Part shown: in pieces, positions 35,393 to 45,800 of the stretch
Position numbering within the stretch: position 1 is the first letter of the stretch
How the letters are laid out: each line of letters starts with the position of its first letter
Origin: Bacteroidales bacterium
GTDB taxonomy: Bacteria > Bacteroidota > Bacteroidia > Bacteroidales > Muribaculaceae
Direction: 5' to 3'
Length of the DNA stretch: 64,000 nucleotides
Assembly (NCBI GenBank): GCA_900770215.1
Contig: CAAGJW010000012.1
Coordinates: 62,001 to 126,000 of the forward strand
Notes under the pieces: generated by a model
What the model was told of the DNA's origin: nothing
The model's database searches: none
Seen by the model: the letters and a program-made list of their open reading frames with translations, nothing else
Made by a program: the position numbers and the translations under genes

Positions 35393-36508
35393 ATGGCACT
35401 GAAATATCTCATAGTCAAGGAATTCAAGCAGATGATGCGCAACATCATCCTGCCCATCGTGTTTATTCTTCTGCCCATAGGCGTGATCAACGTGCTGCCA
35501 CGCATCGCCACGCAAGAGGTGAAACACTTGAAATTCAGCATCGTCGACAACGACCACAGCCCACTCTCGCAGCGGCTGGTAAACAAGATTGCCGCCTCGA
35601 CCTACTTCGACCTGGCAGGCACTTTCCCGAGCTACACACAGGCCCTGAGCACCATCGAGGCAGGCGATGCCGACATCATCGTCGAGATTGAGCCCGAATT
35701 TGAGAAAAACCTAATGACAGCCGACGTGGCCAGTGTGGCCATCGACGCCAATGCCGTCAACGGCATGAAGGGCGGCCTGGGCAGCAGCTATGCCGCCCAG
35801 ATCATTGCCGACTATGCCGCCCAGCTACGCGATGAGAGCGGGTTCGATGCCAGCGGCACCACGGTGGCCGGGTTCAACGTGGCGCCGCGCTACCTCTTCA
35901 ACCCCACACTCGACTACAAGGTGTACATGATACCGGCTCTGCTGGGCATGCTGCTCATCATCCTGGTGGGTTTTCTGCCTGCACTCAACATTGTGGGAGA
36001 GAAAGAGAAAGGCACCATCGAGCAAATCAACGTGACCCCGGTGAGCAAGATAGAATTTATCGTGTCTAAGCTCGTGCCCTATGCCATTGTGGGCATTTTC
36101 CTGCTCACCTTTGCCATGGTGCTGGCCTGGGCCATACACGGTATCACACCAGCCGGCAGTATCGGGCTCATCTATGCCTTTGCCCTCGTCTTCTGCCTTG
36201 TGGTGGCCAGCATAGGGCTCATCATCAGCAACTACTCAAGCAACACCCAGCAGGCGGCACTCACGTTTTTCTTCTTCATGATGATATTCATGCTCATGAG
36301 CGGCCTGCTCACCCCGGTGGCAAGCATGCCGGCCTGGTCGCGAGTCATCACCGAGCTCAACCCTATGCGCTTTGCTATGGAGGCCTTCCGCACGCTATAT
36401 CTCAAGGATGCGGGTTTCAACGACTTGAGTGCGCAATTCTGGCGGCTGTGCATCATGGCCGCAGTGCTCTGGGTGTGGGCCATTGCGAGCTACCGCAAGA
36501 ACAGTTGA
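35393..36508 (+). CDS. ABC-2 type permease of the efflux operon (second)
   Basis: 371 aa paralogue of the previous gene with the loop EKEKGTIEQINVTPVSK in place of the KESGTMEVLLASP loop. Periplasmic residues run from about 45 to 180, with the ABC-2 bundle behind it. It is the last gene of the seven-gene operon. The permease pair, the adaptor, the TolC duct and the two ATPases form a complete tripartite exporter. Confidence 0.9.
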   Translation: MALKYLIVKEFKQMMRNIILPIVFILLPIGVINVLPRIATQEVKHLKFSIVDNDHSPLSQRLVNKIAASTYFDLAGTFPSYTQALSTIEAGDADIIVEIEPEFEKNLMTADVASVAIDANAVNGMKGGLGSSYAAQIIADYAAQLRDESGFDASGTTVAGFNVAPRYLFNPTLDYKVYMIPALLGMLLIILVGFLPALNIVGEKEKGTIEQINVTPVSKIEFIVSKLVPYAIVGIFLLTFAMVLAWAIHGITPAGSIGLIYAFALVFCLVVASIGLIISNYSSNTQQAALTFFFFMMIFMLMSGLLTPVASMPAWSRVITELNPMRFAMEAFRTLYLKDAGFNDLSAQFWRLCIMAAVLWVWAIASYRKNS

Positions 36509-36532
36509 TTTCGTCGAGAACCGAAATATGCT

Positions 36533-36540
36533 TACCTTTG
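36533..36540 (+). promoter_or_regulatory. -7 box four bases before the HAD gene start
   Basis: TACCTTTG ends at 36540 and the ATG is at 36545. With the usual spacing, transcription would begin at or within a base or two of the start codon, giving a leaderless message. Confidence 0.6.
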
Positions 36541-36544
36541 CAGC

Positions 36545-37249
36545 ATGATGCAGAATGTGAAAACCGTGTTTCTCGACATCGACGACACGCTGTGGTGGTT
36601 TACCGAGAACTCCAAGGTGGCCTTCAGGCACGTCTACGGCATGCACGGGCTCGAGCGCCTGTGCAGCTACGAGCACTTCCACGACGTGTATATCGAGAAA
36701 AACCGTGAGCTGTGGGAGGCTTATCACCACGGCAAGATCGACAAGGCCTACTTGAACAGCGAGCGCTTCAGGTACACGCTCGAGCACTGCGGCTACCAGG
36801 GCGATGCACTGGAGCTGGGCAACAAGCTCAATGCCGAGTATCTCAACTACCTGGTGACCCTGCCACGGCTGCTGCCTGGGGCCAAGGAGCTGCTCGAGTA
36901 CCTGAACGCCAGGGGCTACGACGTGAACACGCTGAGCAACGGCTTTGCCCACTTCCAGCCCCGCAAGCTGGTATCGGGTGGAATTGACGGCTACATCCAC
37001 CGCAATATCTTGAGCGACGACTGCGGCATCACCAAGCCGCTGCCCGGCATCTTCGACTATGCCCTGGCCACCTGCGGGGCCAGCCGCGAGACCACCGTGA
37101 TGATAGGCGACGACCCCGATGCCGACATCCTGGGCGCCCACAACGCAGGCTGGCGCACCATCTACTTCAACTGGAAGCAGCAGCCTGTGGCCGCCGGCAC
37201 TGCCGATGCCACCGTGACCCGCCTACCCGACATCGAGCGCCTGCTGTGA
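36545..37249 (+). CDS. HAD-superfamily hydrolase (YjjG/noncanonical nucleotidase-like)
   Basis: 234 aa phosphatase of the haloacid-dehalogenase superfamily. The nucleophile motif is FLDIDDTLWWF (Asp11 and Asp13 from the first ATG), the Thr/Ser motif is in NTLSNGF, the Lys motif is CGITKPLPGIFDYAL, and the metal motif is GDDPDADILGAHNAG. A helical cap lies between motifs I and II, which fits the C1 group. YjjG-type enzymes dephosphorylate damaged pyrimidine nucleotides, but the substrate here is not proved. Its own -7 box lies directly before it. Confidence 0.9.
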   Translation: MMQNVKTVFLDIDDTLWWFTENSKVAFRHVYGMHGLERLCSYEHFHDVYIEKNRELWEAYHHGKIDKAYLNSERFRYTLEHCGYQGDALELGNKLNAEYLNYLVTLPRLLPGAKELLEYLNARGYDVNTLSNGFAHFQPRKLVSGGIDGYIHRNILSDDCGITKPLPGIFDYALATCGASRETTVMIGDDPDADILGAHNAGWRTIYFNWKQQPVAAGTADATVTRLPDIERLL

Positions 37250-37363
37250 CCCGGCCCCCCACAGCGGCGGCACCTTGCGCACATGCCTGCACAATAGAAA
37301 CTTAAATAAACTGAAAGCAGAATATTTCTAAGCTCATCGACCGTTTTTATCAAAAAAATCTTG

Positions 37364-37371
37364 TAAGTTTG
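37364..37371 (+). promoter_or_regulatory. -7 box for the DUF3791 gene
   Basis: TAAGTTTG fits TAnnTTTG and lies 20 bases before ATG 37392. Confidence 0.55.
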
Positions 37372-37391
37372 TAAATCAAAGTGTAGAAGAG

Positions 37392-37616
37392 ATGGAATAC
37401 AGCAACAAGGACAAACTTGACTGGACGATGGTTTTCATCTATGAGTTTGGCAAAAGATTCGGACTCACAGTAAAACAGTCGTTCAACTATCTGAGCCGCT
37501 TCAAGGGCATCGACTTCATCGACAAGCATTACGGCTATGTTCACACGCAATCGTTTGAGTCGATGATCGATGATATAGCCATGCTGTGTCGCAGAATGGG
37601 AGGACAGCTGCAATGA
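37392..37616 (+). CDS. DUF3791-family protein, likely antitoxin-like partner
   Basis: 74-residue protein (MEYSNKDKLDWTMVFIYEFG and 54 more residues) of the DUF3791 family, with conserved FGKRFGLTVKQSFNYL and F.GIDFIDKHY. In Bacteroidetes and Firmicutes this family is usually found just before a DUF3990 gene, and its stop here overlaps that gene's ATG as ATGA. The partner is broken, so DUF3791 is probably a remnant of a two-gene toxin-antitoxin-like cassette. Confidence 0.8.
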   Translation: MEYSNKDKLDWTMVFIYEFGKRFGLTVKQSFNYLSRFKGIDFIDKHYGYVHTQSFESMIDDIAMLCRRMGGQLQ

Positions 37617-38060
37617 AACTATATCACGGAACAAATATGGTCTTCGACCACATCGACTTGAAGAAATCCAAGCCGGGCAAGGATTTCGGCCCAGGCTTCT
37701 ACCTGAGCGACAATATGAAACAAGCAGAAGACTTAGCTTAAGCCCGAGTAGAACTTGCCGGAGGCGCCCAACAGTGCTGACTTTTGACTTTGACGAGATG
37801 CTGCTGAAGGGGGGGGCGAGCTGAAGGTACTCTCTTTTAAAGACTACACACGAGAGTGGGCTGAATTTATAATTGCCAACCGTAACAACCGTGCACTTAA
37901 GCCTGCCCATGGCTACGATATCGTGATAGGCCCTATTGCAAACGACAGAGTGGGTCTTCAGCTATGGAAATTTAGCAATCACGATATCGACATGAGCACA
38001 CTCATCGAAAGGCTAAAATATATGAAAGGCATCACCATTCAATACTATTTTGGCACTCAA
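37613..38060 (+). pseudogene. DUF3990 (ADP-ribosyltransferase-like) gene, inactivated and truncated
   Basis: The reading starts MKLYHGTNMVFDHIDLKKSK, which matches DUF3990 proteins with an ART-type fold. An in-frame TAA occurs at 37739-37741 after EDLA. One frame change lies near 37768 (GGAGGCGCCCAAC) and another at a run of eight G (37809-37816). Beyond them the family sequence continues in frame (KDYTREWAEFIIANRNNRAL, GYDIVIGPIANDRVGL, GITIQYYFGTQ). It then stops at the end of an insertion sequence at 38061. Each defect alone would inactivate it. The C-terminus is not found beyond the IS. Confidence 0.82.
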
Positions 38061-39733
38061 CCTGACTTTGACAATGGGTCACCCAAAACGGTTGTCGCCG
38101 GGAAGAAGTGGCATGAGCAGGCGTTCTTCGGCAGTGTTGAGCAGTGTCCGGGTATAAATTGTGCCGTCATTGAGCCTGATGCTTACAGTGGGAATGGTTT
38201 TTGCGATGTCAAGGGCTTTGTCAACACTGAGCCCTATGTTGAGCAGCCGTAATATGCGTTCAAGCTCTTTGTATAACTTGTAGGCTATAAAGCATATGCA
38301 TATATGAGACTCTATGCGGCGCTCCGTGAAATGAAAGACAGGCCTGGCTTCAAGTGCGCCTTTTGTGATGCGGAAGGCGCGCTCGACCACCCACAGGCTG
38401 TGATATTGCCCTATCACTTCGTCTGCCGGCAATTTTGTGTTTGTAACGTAGCTTTTCAGTCCGTCCCATTGTGCGTCGGCCTTGATTTTATCCTCGTCGA
38501 TGCTTACCATGACATCGTTCTCAATGACGAGAAATTTGTTATATCCCCGCTGGTTGATGTTCCGCTTGCTGATTTTCCCCGAGGCATAGGCTTTGCGAAT
38601 GCGCTGTATGCCCTTGTCCCGATTGCGACGGTCTTTTGCCGCCCGCTGCTCGGAATAGCTCACGATGATGCGCTCGTCTCCGTTAATTGCGGTCTCGTGA
38701 AGTGTCTTGGCGTCTTTTTGCAAGGACAACACCCAGTCTTGAACAGGCTTGGATTCTTTCCTGATGCGGCCTCCGAGAATAAATTTGTATCCAGCCTGCT
38801 TGAGCAGTGCTATATTCTTGCGCGACAGCAATCCTGCATCGGCAACCACAATGAAATCGGCAAGAGAGAATCGCTGGACGAAGTCGTCGATTACAGGCAT
38901 CATCGTCCTGCCCTCGTATTGTGAGCCGTTGAAAACATTGTAGGATAGCGGATACCCGTCACTGCTGACTAGCAGCCCCAGCACAATCTGCGACTCCGCC
39001 GTCTTCCCGTCTTTTGAGAATCCGGGCGAACGCAGCACGTCTTCACGTGAAGTCTCGAAATAGAGTGTCGTCACGTCGTAGAAGACAACGCCTATCTTCC
39101 CGCCAAGAAGCTTGCGCGTGTGCTCCACGCTGATCCGCTGTATCAACTCGCGCTGAGTGTTGTAGAGCGTGTCCATATATCGGTAGATCTGATGAAGCCG
39201 GTAATCCTCTCTGAAACAACGCTTGAGGTACTCGGCCGTCGCCACCTTGCTCTTGGGCTCACAGACTCTTGCTATGGCCAGTGAACGCAGAATCTCGTCC
39301 CCAATGGCATTGAATCCGATACTGTCATATATCCTGCCCAGGATTATGCGCGGGGCGTCATGTCTGACATCGGTTATACGGCTGAAAAACGACTCGGCTT
39401 CTTCTTCAGGTGAAGGCGGCAGCCCGTTTTCAAAATCCAGCACATTCTGTCCTCCGTAACGCAAGATATAGTCTGATGCACGCCTCTCCATCTCTTTAAG
39501 CTCATTTTCATCTTTTGAGGCGCCGAAAGAGTGCAGCAGGACATTGCGGCCGTTCCTTTTGTCAAGGACTTGGACGCTAAACGACCCACTTTTATTTGGC
39601 TTGCGGCGGATAAACACGCCGCAAATTTACAAATTTTAACGGCGGGTCACCCAAAATCGACATGGAAAATTTGACAATTCATTGAAAATCAATACAAAAA
39701 GATTTTATGGCACCAAATTCTGTCAAAGTCAGG
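38061..39733 (-). mobile_element. IS1634-type insertion sequence
   Basis: About 1.67 kb between perfect 13-bp inverted ends, CCTGACTTTGACA at 38061-38073 and TGTCAAAGTCAGG at 39721-39733. The element encodes one full-length transposase. No clean target-site duplication is visible (left flank ...CACTCAA, right flank AAAAACC...). It interrupts the broken DUF3990 gene on one side and abuts the T-run of the GLUG gene's terminator on the other, so the element or a neighbouring deletion joined two regions. Confidence 0.8.
38079..39617 (-). CDS. IS1634-family transposase
   Basis: 512-residue DDE transposase, GTG start at 39617 (MFIRRKPNKSGSFSVQVLDK). It contains GVVFYDVTTLYFE, VADAGLLSRKN and SLWVVERAFRITKGALEARP (the YREK-like catalytic Glu region), the order seen in IS1634/IS4-group DDE enzymes. 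It is intact. Its -7 box, TAAATTTG on the minus strand at 39622-39629, ends four bases before the start codon, so the message is probably leaderless. The stop codon at 38079 is 5 bases from the left inverted end. Confidence 0.9.
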   Translation of the reverse strand: MFIRRKPNKSGSFSVQVLDKRNGRNVLLHSFGASKDENELKEMERRASDYILRYGGQNVLDFENGLPPSPEEEAESFFSRITDVRHDAPRIILGRIYDSIGFNAIGDEILRSLAIARVCEPKSKVATAEYLKRCFREDYRLHQIYRYMDTLYNTQRELIQRISVEHTRKLLGGKIGVVFYDVTTLYFETSREDVLRSPGFSKDGKTAESQIVLGLLVSSDGYPLSYNVFNGSQYEGRTMMPVIDDFVQRFSLADFIVVADAGLLSRKNIALLKQAGYKFILGGRIRKESKPVQDWVLSLQKDAKTLHETAINGDERIIVSYSEQRAAKDRRNRDKGIQRIRKAYASGKISKRNINQRGYNKFLVIENDVMVSIDEDKIKADAQWDGLKSYVTNTKLPADEVIGQYHSLWVVERAFRITKGALEARPVFHFTERRIESHICICFIAYKLYKELERILRLLNIGLSVDKALDIAKTIPTVSIRLNDGTIYTRTLLNTAEERLLMPLLPGDNRFG

Positions 39734-39774
39734 AAAAACCTCCCAAGAGTGCTTGAGAGCATTCTCTTGGGAGG
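39734..39774 (-). terminator. Terminator of the GLUG protein gene
   Basis: On the minus strand CCTCCCAAGAG and CTCTTGGGAGG form a perfect 11-bp stem followed by TTTTT. The insertion sequence ends directly at the T run. Confidence 0.82.
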
Positions 39775-39808
39775 TTGTAGAGTGGATTGCGCTGAGAAGG
39801 CGTGTGTT

Positions 39809-42800
39809 TTACTTTCTCACCTTCTTGCCGTTGCGCACGTAGATGCCTGGCGGCAGGTTGCGCAAGTCGGTGCCCAGGTATCTACCGTCGATGCCATAGA
39901 TGCGTGGGTCGGCGAGCTTCCCGTCGGCGTTCGACTGGATGGCGTCGATGCCTGTAGCTCGCAGCACATTGATGTCGTACTGGCGTTGCAGCTCAATTCC
40001 TTGCCAAGTGATGGATTTCTTTACCCATCCCTTGCCAATCTGTGCACTTGCAACACCTGCAGGATCGATGCTGATGTTGCTCGACGATGTCCAAGTCACT
40101 CTGTCGAGTGCTCCCAAATAGAAGTTTTGGGTCACACTCTGGGCGCTGTCGCCAGTCTCAAAGACAACGTCGGCTGCACAGTATTGCACCACTGGCTCGG
40201 CTGCAAGTGAGTCGGGCAGGGGATAGGCGGCACGGTGCACCGTGTAGAAATCGGCCAGGCTGTTGCCTGCAAAGAGTTGGCTCTTGGTGAGCGGGGTGCC
40301 GTGACTCTCATCGGGATACTGCTTGTTGATGTCGCTCAAGTAGGCATTGCCCGTGCATGTGAATTCGGCCCCGTCCTCGTAGACGATGCTTCGCACCATA
40401 GTGGGAGTTTCGGCTGTGGGGGCAAGCATGCCGGCGTTGTAGCAATTGGTGATTTTTCCCGTGTTGGATATCTCGGCCATCACGCCCGAGATCTTGTCGG
40501 GGCCACTCACGGTGCCCAGGTTGACACAGCCGTTGATCGACGGCCGCCCCAGGCCCCATATGCCTCCGGCATTGGCCAGCGACGATTTGCCTTGCCCGTC
40601 GGCATGGATGTTGCCGGCATTGAAGCATTGCGACACTGTGCCGTTGCCTTGCCCGGCGATACCGCCCACGCTCGAGCCTTCGGCTTCCACATCGGCGATA
40701 TTCCACAGCGTGCGGCCGTTGCCGGCCATCATGCCCACGACACCGCCCACGTAGGTGGCATACTTGGTGGTTGCGCCCGACACATAGTGTGTGGCTTTTA
40801 CCTTGCCGGTGTTGTACAGGCCCACAGCCTCGGTATAGCTGAGGTAGCCTGCCACGCCGCCCACAAAGGAGTCATCGCTTGTCACTGTTCCCTTGTTGAG
40901 ACAGTGGCGTATGTAGCATGGCTTTGACGATGAGCCGTAGATGTAACCGGCTATGCCGCCAGAGTAGCTGCCAGGCGACGACGTGCGCACACCAGTGATT
41001 GCACCCTCATTGACGCAATATTCCAGTGTATTGCCGTCGACGACATTGCCGGCTATGCCGCCAGTATAGCCGCTGCCCGTCACGGAGCCAGTGTTGTGGC
41101 AGTGAGCAATATAACCCGCCATTTGCGAGTTGACAGCCGCTTTGGCAACGATGCCTGCTGCATACCCGCCATAGGCATATATCGAGCCTTGATTCTCACA
41201 ATACAGGATCGTGTCGGTGTAAGCCGTCTTGCCCACGATGCCTGCTGCATATTGTTCACTTGTGGATATATTCCCCTTGTTCACGCACTTTACAATCTTG
41301 CCTCCGTCACAGCTGTAGACAATGCCACAGGTGTAGTCCTGGTCAGTTTCAAGATTGAGCAAGTTGGTAGAATTGGAAACGGTGCTCGACGTTTCCAGTA
41401 CGGCGGCGATGCCTGCTGCATAGGACCCCGACGGCTTAATTACAGCATCGGCTGCATTCACACAGCTGTCGATCACACCGCCTGATTCCACCTGGGCTGC
41501 AATGCCGCCGATGTAGCTGCTCGTTGTGGCTATGGCATCAAGCTTTGAGTGGTTGGTGATGTTGCGTGCCACGCCATAGAGCCGGCCTGCCAGGCCGCCC
41601 ACGTGCTGATACACTTTGATAGCGCCCTTTAGGCTCAAGTCGTGCACATATCCCTCGGCGCCGATATTTCCAAAGAGACCGGTATACTTGTTATACGATT
41701 TCTCGGTGTCGACGTAGTTGTAGCCTGCCATGGTCTTGCCATTGCCGTCAAACTCGGCTTCAAAGTTGATGGATCCCTTTGCAACAGGCTGGAAGGCCGT
41801 GGTGTCGGTGCTGAAGTCGAGGTCATTGACCAGCAAGAAGTGCTTTTTCTTGAAGGTCGTGGCTGTGCTGTTGACAAACGAGGCCAGCTTGTGATAGTCG
41901 GTTGTCGTCTTGATGAGATAAGGGCTATCGGCGTTGCCCAGCCCCTCAAAGAGGTGCGGGAGCGATGAGAGTGGATAATACTTTGCATAGGTGTTACCGT
42001 ACACGGCTACAAGAGTGTCGTTGATCAACGCGGTGTCGCTGGCAACCAGCACCTTGAGCGAGTCGTTCTGAATGCCGAAATTGGTGTTCTCTTTCAAGAT
42101 CCACACGATGGGCGTGGCCTTGGCAAGTGCCAGGCTGCCTTGCACATCGTCGCGGTCGACACTGGGCGTGAATTTCACATAGGTGCTGCGGTGGGCCACA
42201 GCAGCAGGCTCGTCTCTGAACTCCTTGAGCACAGGATATTTCCCTTCTACAAAGTCCCAAGTGTCGGTGCTCAGGCCTTCAAGAGGCTTTCCGTTCACGA
42301 GCTCGGCAGTCGACAGCCCGGTCACTCCCTCCAGCTTGTTGCTCATTGCCGCGCCGTCGGTAGCAATCGAGGCGTCGTAATAGGAATATTGGCAGTCGCC
42401 TATGGTGCTCATGTTGCCAATCATGCCGCCGTGCTCGGTGATGGTTTTGTTGAGGTTCACCACCAGACCGGTGTTTATCGAGTTGGTAATGGCTCCAGTC
42501 AACAGTGTCAAGCCGCCAGTGAGGCCGCCCACGCAGCGGTAGGCCGTGATGGTGCCGGTGTTGAGACAGTTGTTGATTTCACCTTGCGAGCTTGCCGATA
42601 TGCCACCGGCATACCATTGTGCTCCTGCATAGGCCGTGCTGGTGGAGTCGTGTATGGTGGAGATGTCACCGTCGTTCTGGCAATAGGACACGAGTCCTTG
42701 GTTGTAGGCAACAATGCCTCCTGAGTTGCTTGCTGCGCAGATGACGTTGCCCGCATTGTAGCAGTGGGTGATGACACTGCCGCTGGTGGCGCGACCCACG

Positions 42801-45800
42801 ATGCCGCCCACATAGGTGCGCTTGGCTCGCACATTGGCATAGTTGCGCACGTTTTCAACGCGACCGCCTGCAAGTATGCCCACCACCGGTGCACTATAGT
42901 TGTAGAGGTTGAAACGGCAGTCCTTGGCCACGACGAGGTTCTTGATCACGCCGTCGGCATAGGTAAAGAGGCCGCCGTAGCTGTAGGTTGAGTCGTTGTC
43001 GGTGATGTAGGTCTCACCCTTGGGGTCGCTGGTATCGACAAGCCAGTTCTTTATATAGAACTTGTGGATGGCGTGCCCGCCGCCGTCGAAGGTGGCCGAG
43101 AAGGCTCTCACGTTGTTGCTGGCTCCCACACCACGGAAGGCGCGCGAGTAGCCAAAGTCGATGTCGTTGGTCATCAAGAAGTAGTCGCCCTTGAAGGGTT
43201 GCCCTGCAATTCTCACCACCGAGTCGAGGCGGATGAAGTCTTGCATGGTGCTTATCTTGTAGGGATTGTCGGCGGTGCCTTTGCCTGCAAACACGTCGGG
43301 GACGGCTGCCAGGGTGATGTATTTCTCTTGCCCGGCTGCCGTGTGTGCAACAAGCACGTTGTTTCTCACTTCCTTGCCGATGACGATGCTGTCGCCCACG
43401 ATCGACATGCTTGCCGTAGAGGCCACATATTTGCCGTTTTCTTGGAATGACCACGATACTTGCTTGGAGTGGGTGAGGTTGACCACATGTTTCACCTTGT
43501 GAATGTCTTCACCAGCTGTGAGCAGTACGGCTGCCACCGAGAGATCGCTGCACGCGGTGCCTTGGTGCACGTTCAACTGGGGATAGAAGCCCTTTTGGGC
43601 GGTCCACACCTCCGAGCTGAAACCTGCGGGCAGTGTGCCCGAGGTGAGCATGGCAGTGTTGGTGCCAAACAAGGTGTCGGCATCGGTGGTGATCACCATG
43701 TCGGTATAGCAGTTCTTGAAGCACTCTGCCGCGGGGTTGTCATTGTCATGCAGCTTGAACTGGTAGCCCCACACACCGCGGTGGTTGTTGCCGTCGGTTG
43801 GAGTGGAGACGATGAGCGCGCTGTTGTAGCAGTTGGTCATTGTGCTCAGCTTGGTGGGCACTCCGTTCACATAGGTCAATGCATAGTAGCCACACAGGCC
43901 GCCCACATAGTCGCTCGTCTTGTTGGACCGCGCCATTGTGCCTGCATTGTAGCAGTCGCTCACAACCGAGTTGTAGAGCGTGCCCAGCAGTCCGCCCATC
44001 GTGTAGTCGGTCGAGCCCTTGGGCGATGAGATGTAGGCCACATTGAAGCAGCGCCGCATCTCGCCGCCGTAGAGCACGCCCACCATGCCGCCTGTCACGC
44101 CGTGTCCCGACGTCTCCCTGATTGTACCGCTGGCATAGCAATCGGTAATTGTGGGGCGAGGCATCCCCTCGTCGGGAGAGAACACACCCACAAAGGCCGA
44201 GGCGGTGCCTCCGGTCTCGTTGCTCATGACCTCGGTCATGGTCACTGTGGCATGGGTGTGGCAGTTGGCTATCGTGTCGCGGGCGTAACCTATGAGGCCG
44301 CCCTGCGTGCCTCGTGCCGAGACGGTGCCTTGGTAGCTGCAATTGAACTCCTTGCCGTCGGAGAAGCCTATGAGACCACCAGCATACTGGTTCTGCGATT
44401 TCACTGCGCTGTTGGTCACAGTGATATTGCAGGCCACGCCGTTGAAGTTGCCGGCCAGCGTGCCTATGCTTTGACCTGCACCCTCGACGGTGGCATGGTC
44501 AAGCTTAAGGTTGCTTATCATCGTGCCGGCAGCAGTCACGCCAAACAGGCCCTGGCCCGGGAAGCCGCGCCCTATCACCTTCATGTTCTTGATGGTGTGG
44601 CCAGCGCCGTCGACAATGCCTGCAAACGGCTCGTCGACTGTGCCTATGGCGTGGAAGCTGTTGCCCAGCGGCGACATGTCGATGTCGGCAGTCACCTTGA
44701 AGTATTTGCCAGTGTAGCTGTTGCCGGCTGCAACGTTGTCGGAGAGTCCCTTCAGGTCGGCTGCCGAGCTCAGCTTGTAGGGGTTGCTTGCCGTGCCGTC
44801 ACCTGTGAGTGCATAGGCATTGATCACAGGCCACGTGATCTTGGCGGTTGTCTCAATTGTTGAGCTATAGGCAGTGATCAACCGGGTTCTGAACTTGTTT
44901 TGGTCGATCGACACCCAGGGTTGCAACGTTATCGTGCCATTGGCATAGGTTGCTTTCACAGGTTGAGATGTGTATATCTTGTTTTGCACGGTATCGAGAG
45001 GGTAAAAGTAGAAAGCACCGTAATTGGCATTGTACCATATCTCCTGCGGAGAGAAGCGCAGCTCGCTGGTGCCCTTGAGCGAGGCAAAGGCGGCGTTGCC
45101 GCTGTTGCTGAAGTTGTAGACCCTGATCTCGTCGACCGAGTTTTGCTCCACATAGGCTTTATAGCTTGTGAGCACATGCTTGGCATTGTAGGTCTTGATG
45201 GTTGCATTGGCCGGGTGCCAGGCACTCATGTAGAAGGCATTCACCACCGAGCCGGCATAGTCGCCACTGATGACAAAGATGCCCCATGGCTGCAAGGTGA
45301 TGGTGCCGTCGTCGAGCACGGTGCCGCCAATCGAGCCGGTTTTGCTGTAGGCCACTGTGCCGCCGTCGAAGCTGGCGGGGCAGGCATAGGCATCGCCGTA
45401 GGTGTCGAAGTGTTTCACCTTCTGTACAGGGATAGAGAATGTGCCGGTTGCAGCGTCATAATTCACACTCAGCGTGTCGCCGTAGCTGTAAACGTTGATG
45501 ATGCTGGCTTTCCCATTCTCGATTTTCAGCTCCATGTGGCTGTAGTTGTCGTCGCCATAGTAGCTGGAGTCGCGAGAGAAATAGTCGTCGCTTTTCAGTG
45601 TTGCTGCCTTGCGTGGCGACCTGACGGCCGCTTGGCGTGGCTTGACGGGAGCGGTGAGTAGCCGTGCCCTGCCTTCCCTCAGTGTGGGAGAAGCTGGCAT
45701 GCTCTTGCTCACTGTCTCGTCGCCGATTTTTGTGCCTGCAGCATTCACCTGCTCTATTTGCTTGAATACTGCACTCACACTTTTAGGCATGGTGCCCGTT

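Noticed and set aside
38076..39656. The 13-base direct repeat GGGTCACCCAAAA on both sides of the transposase as a target duplication
   Set aside because: The left copy contains the transposase stop codon and both copies lie inside the better 13-bp inverted ends, so they are internal to the element.
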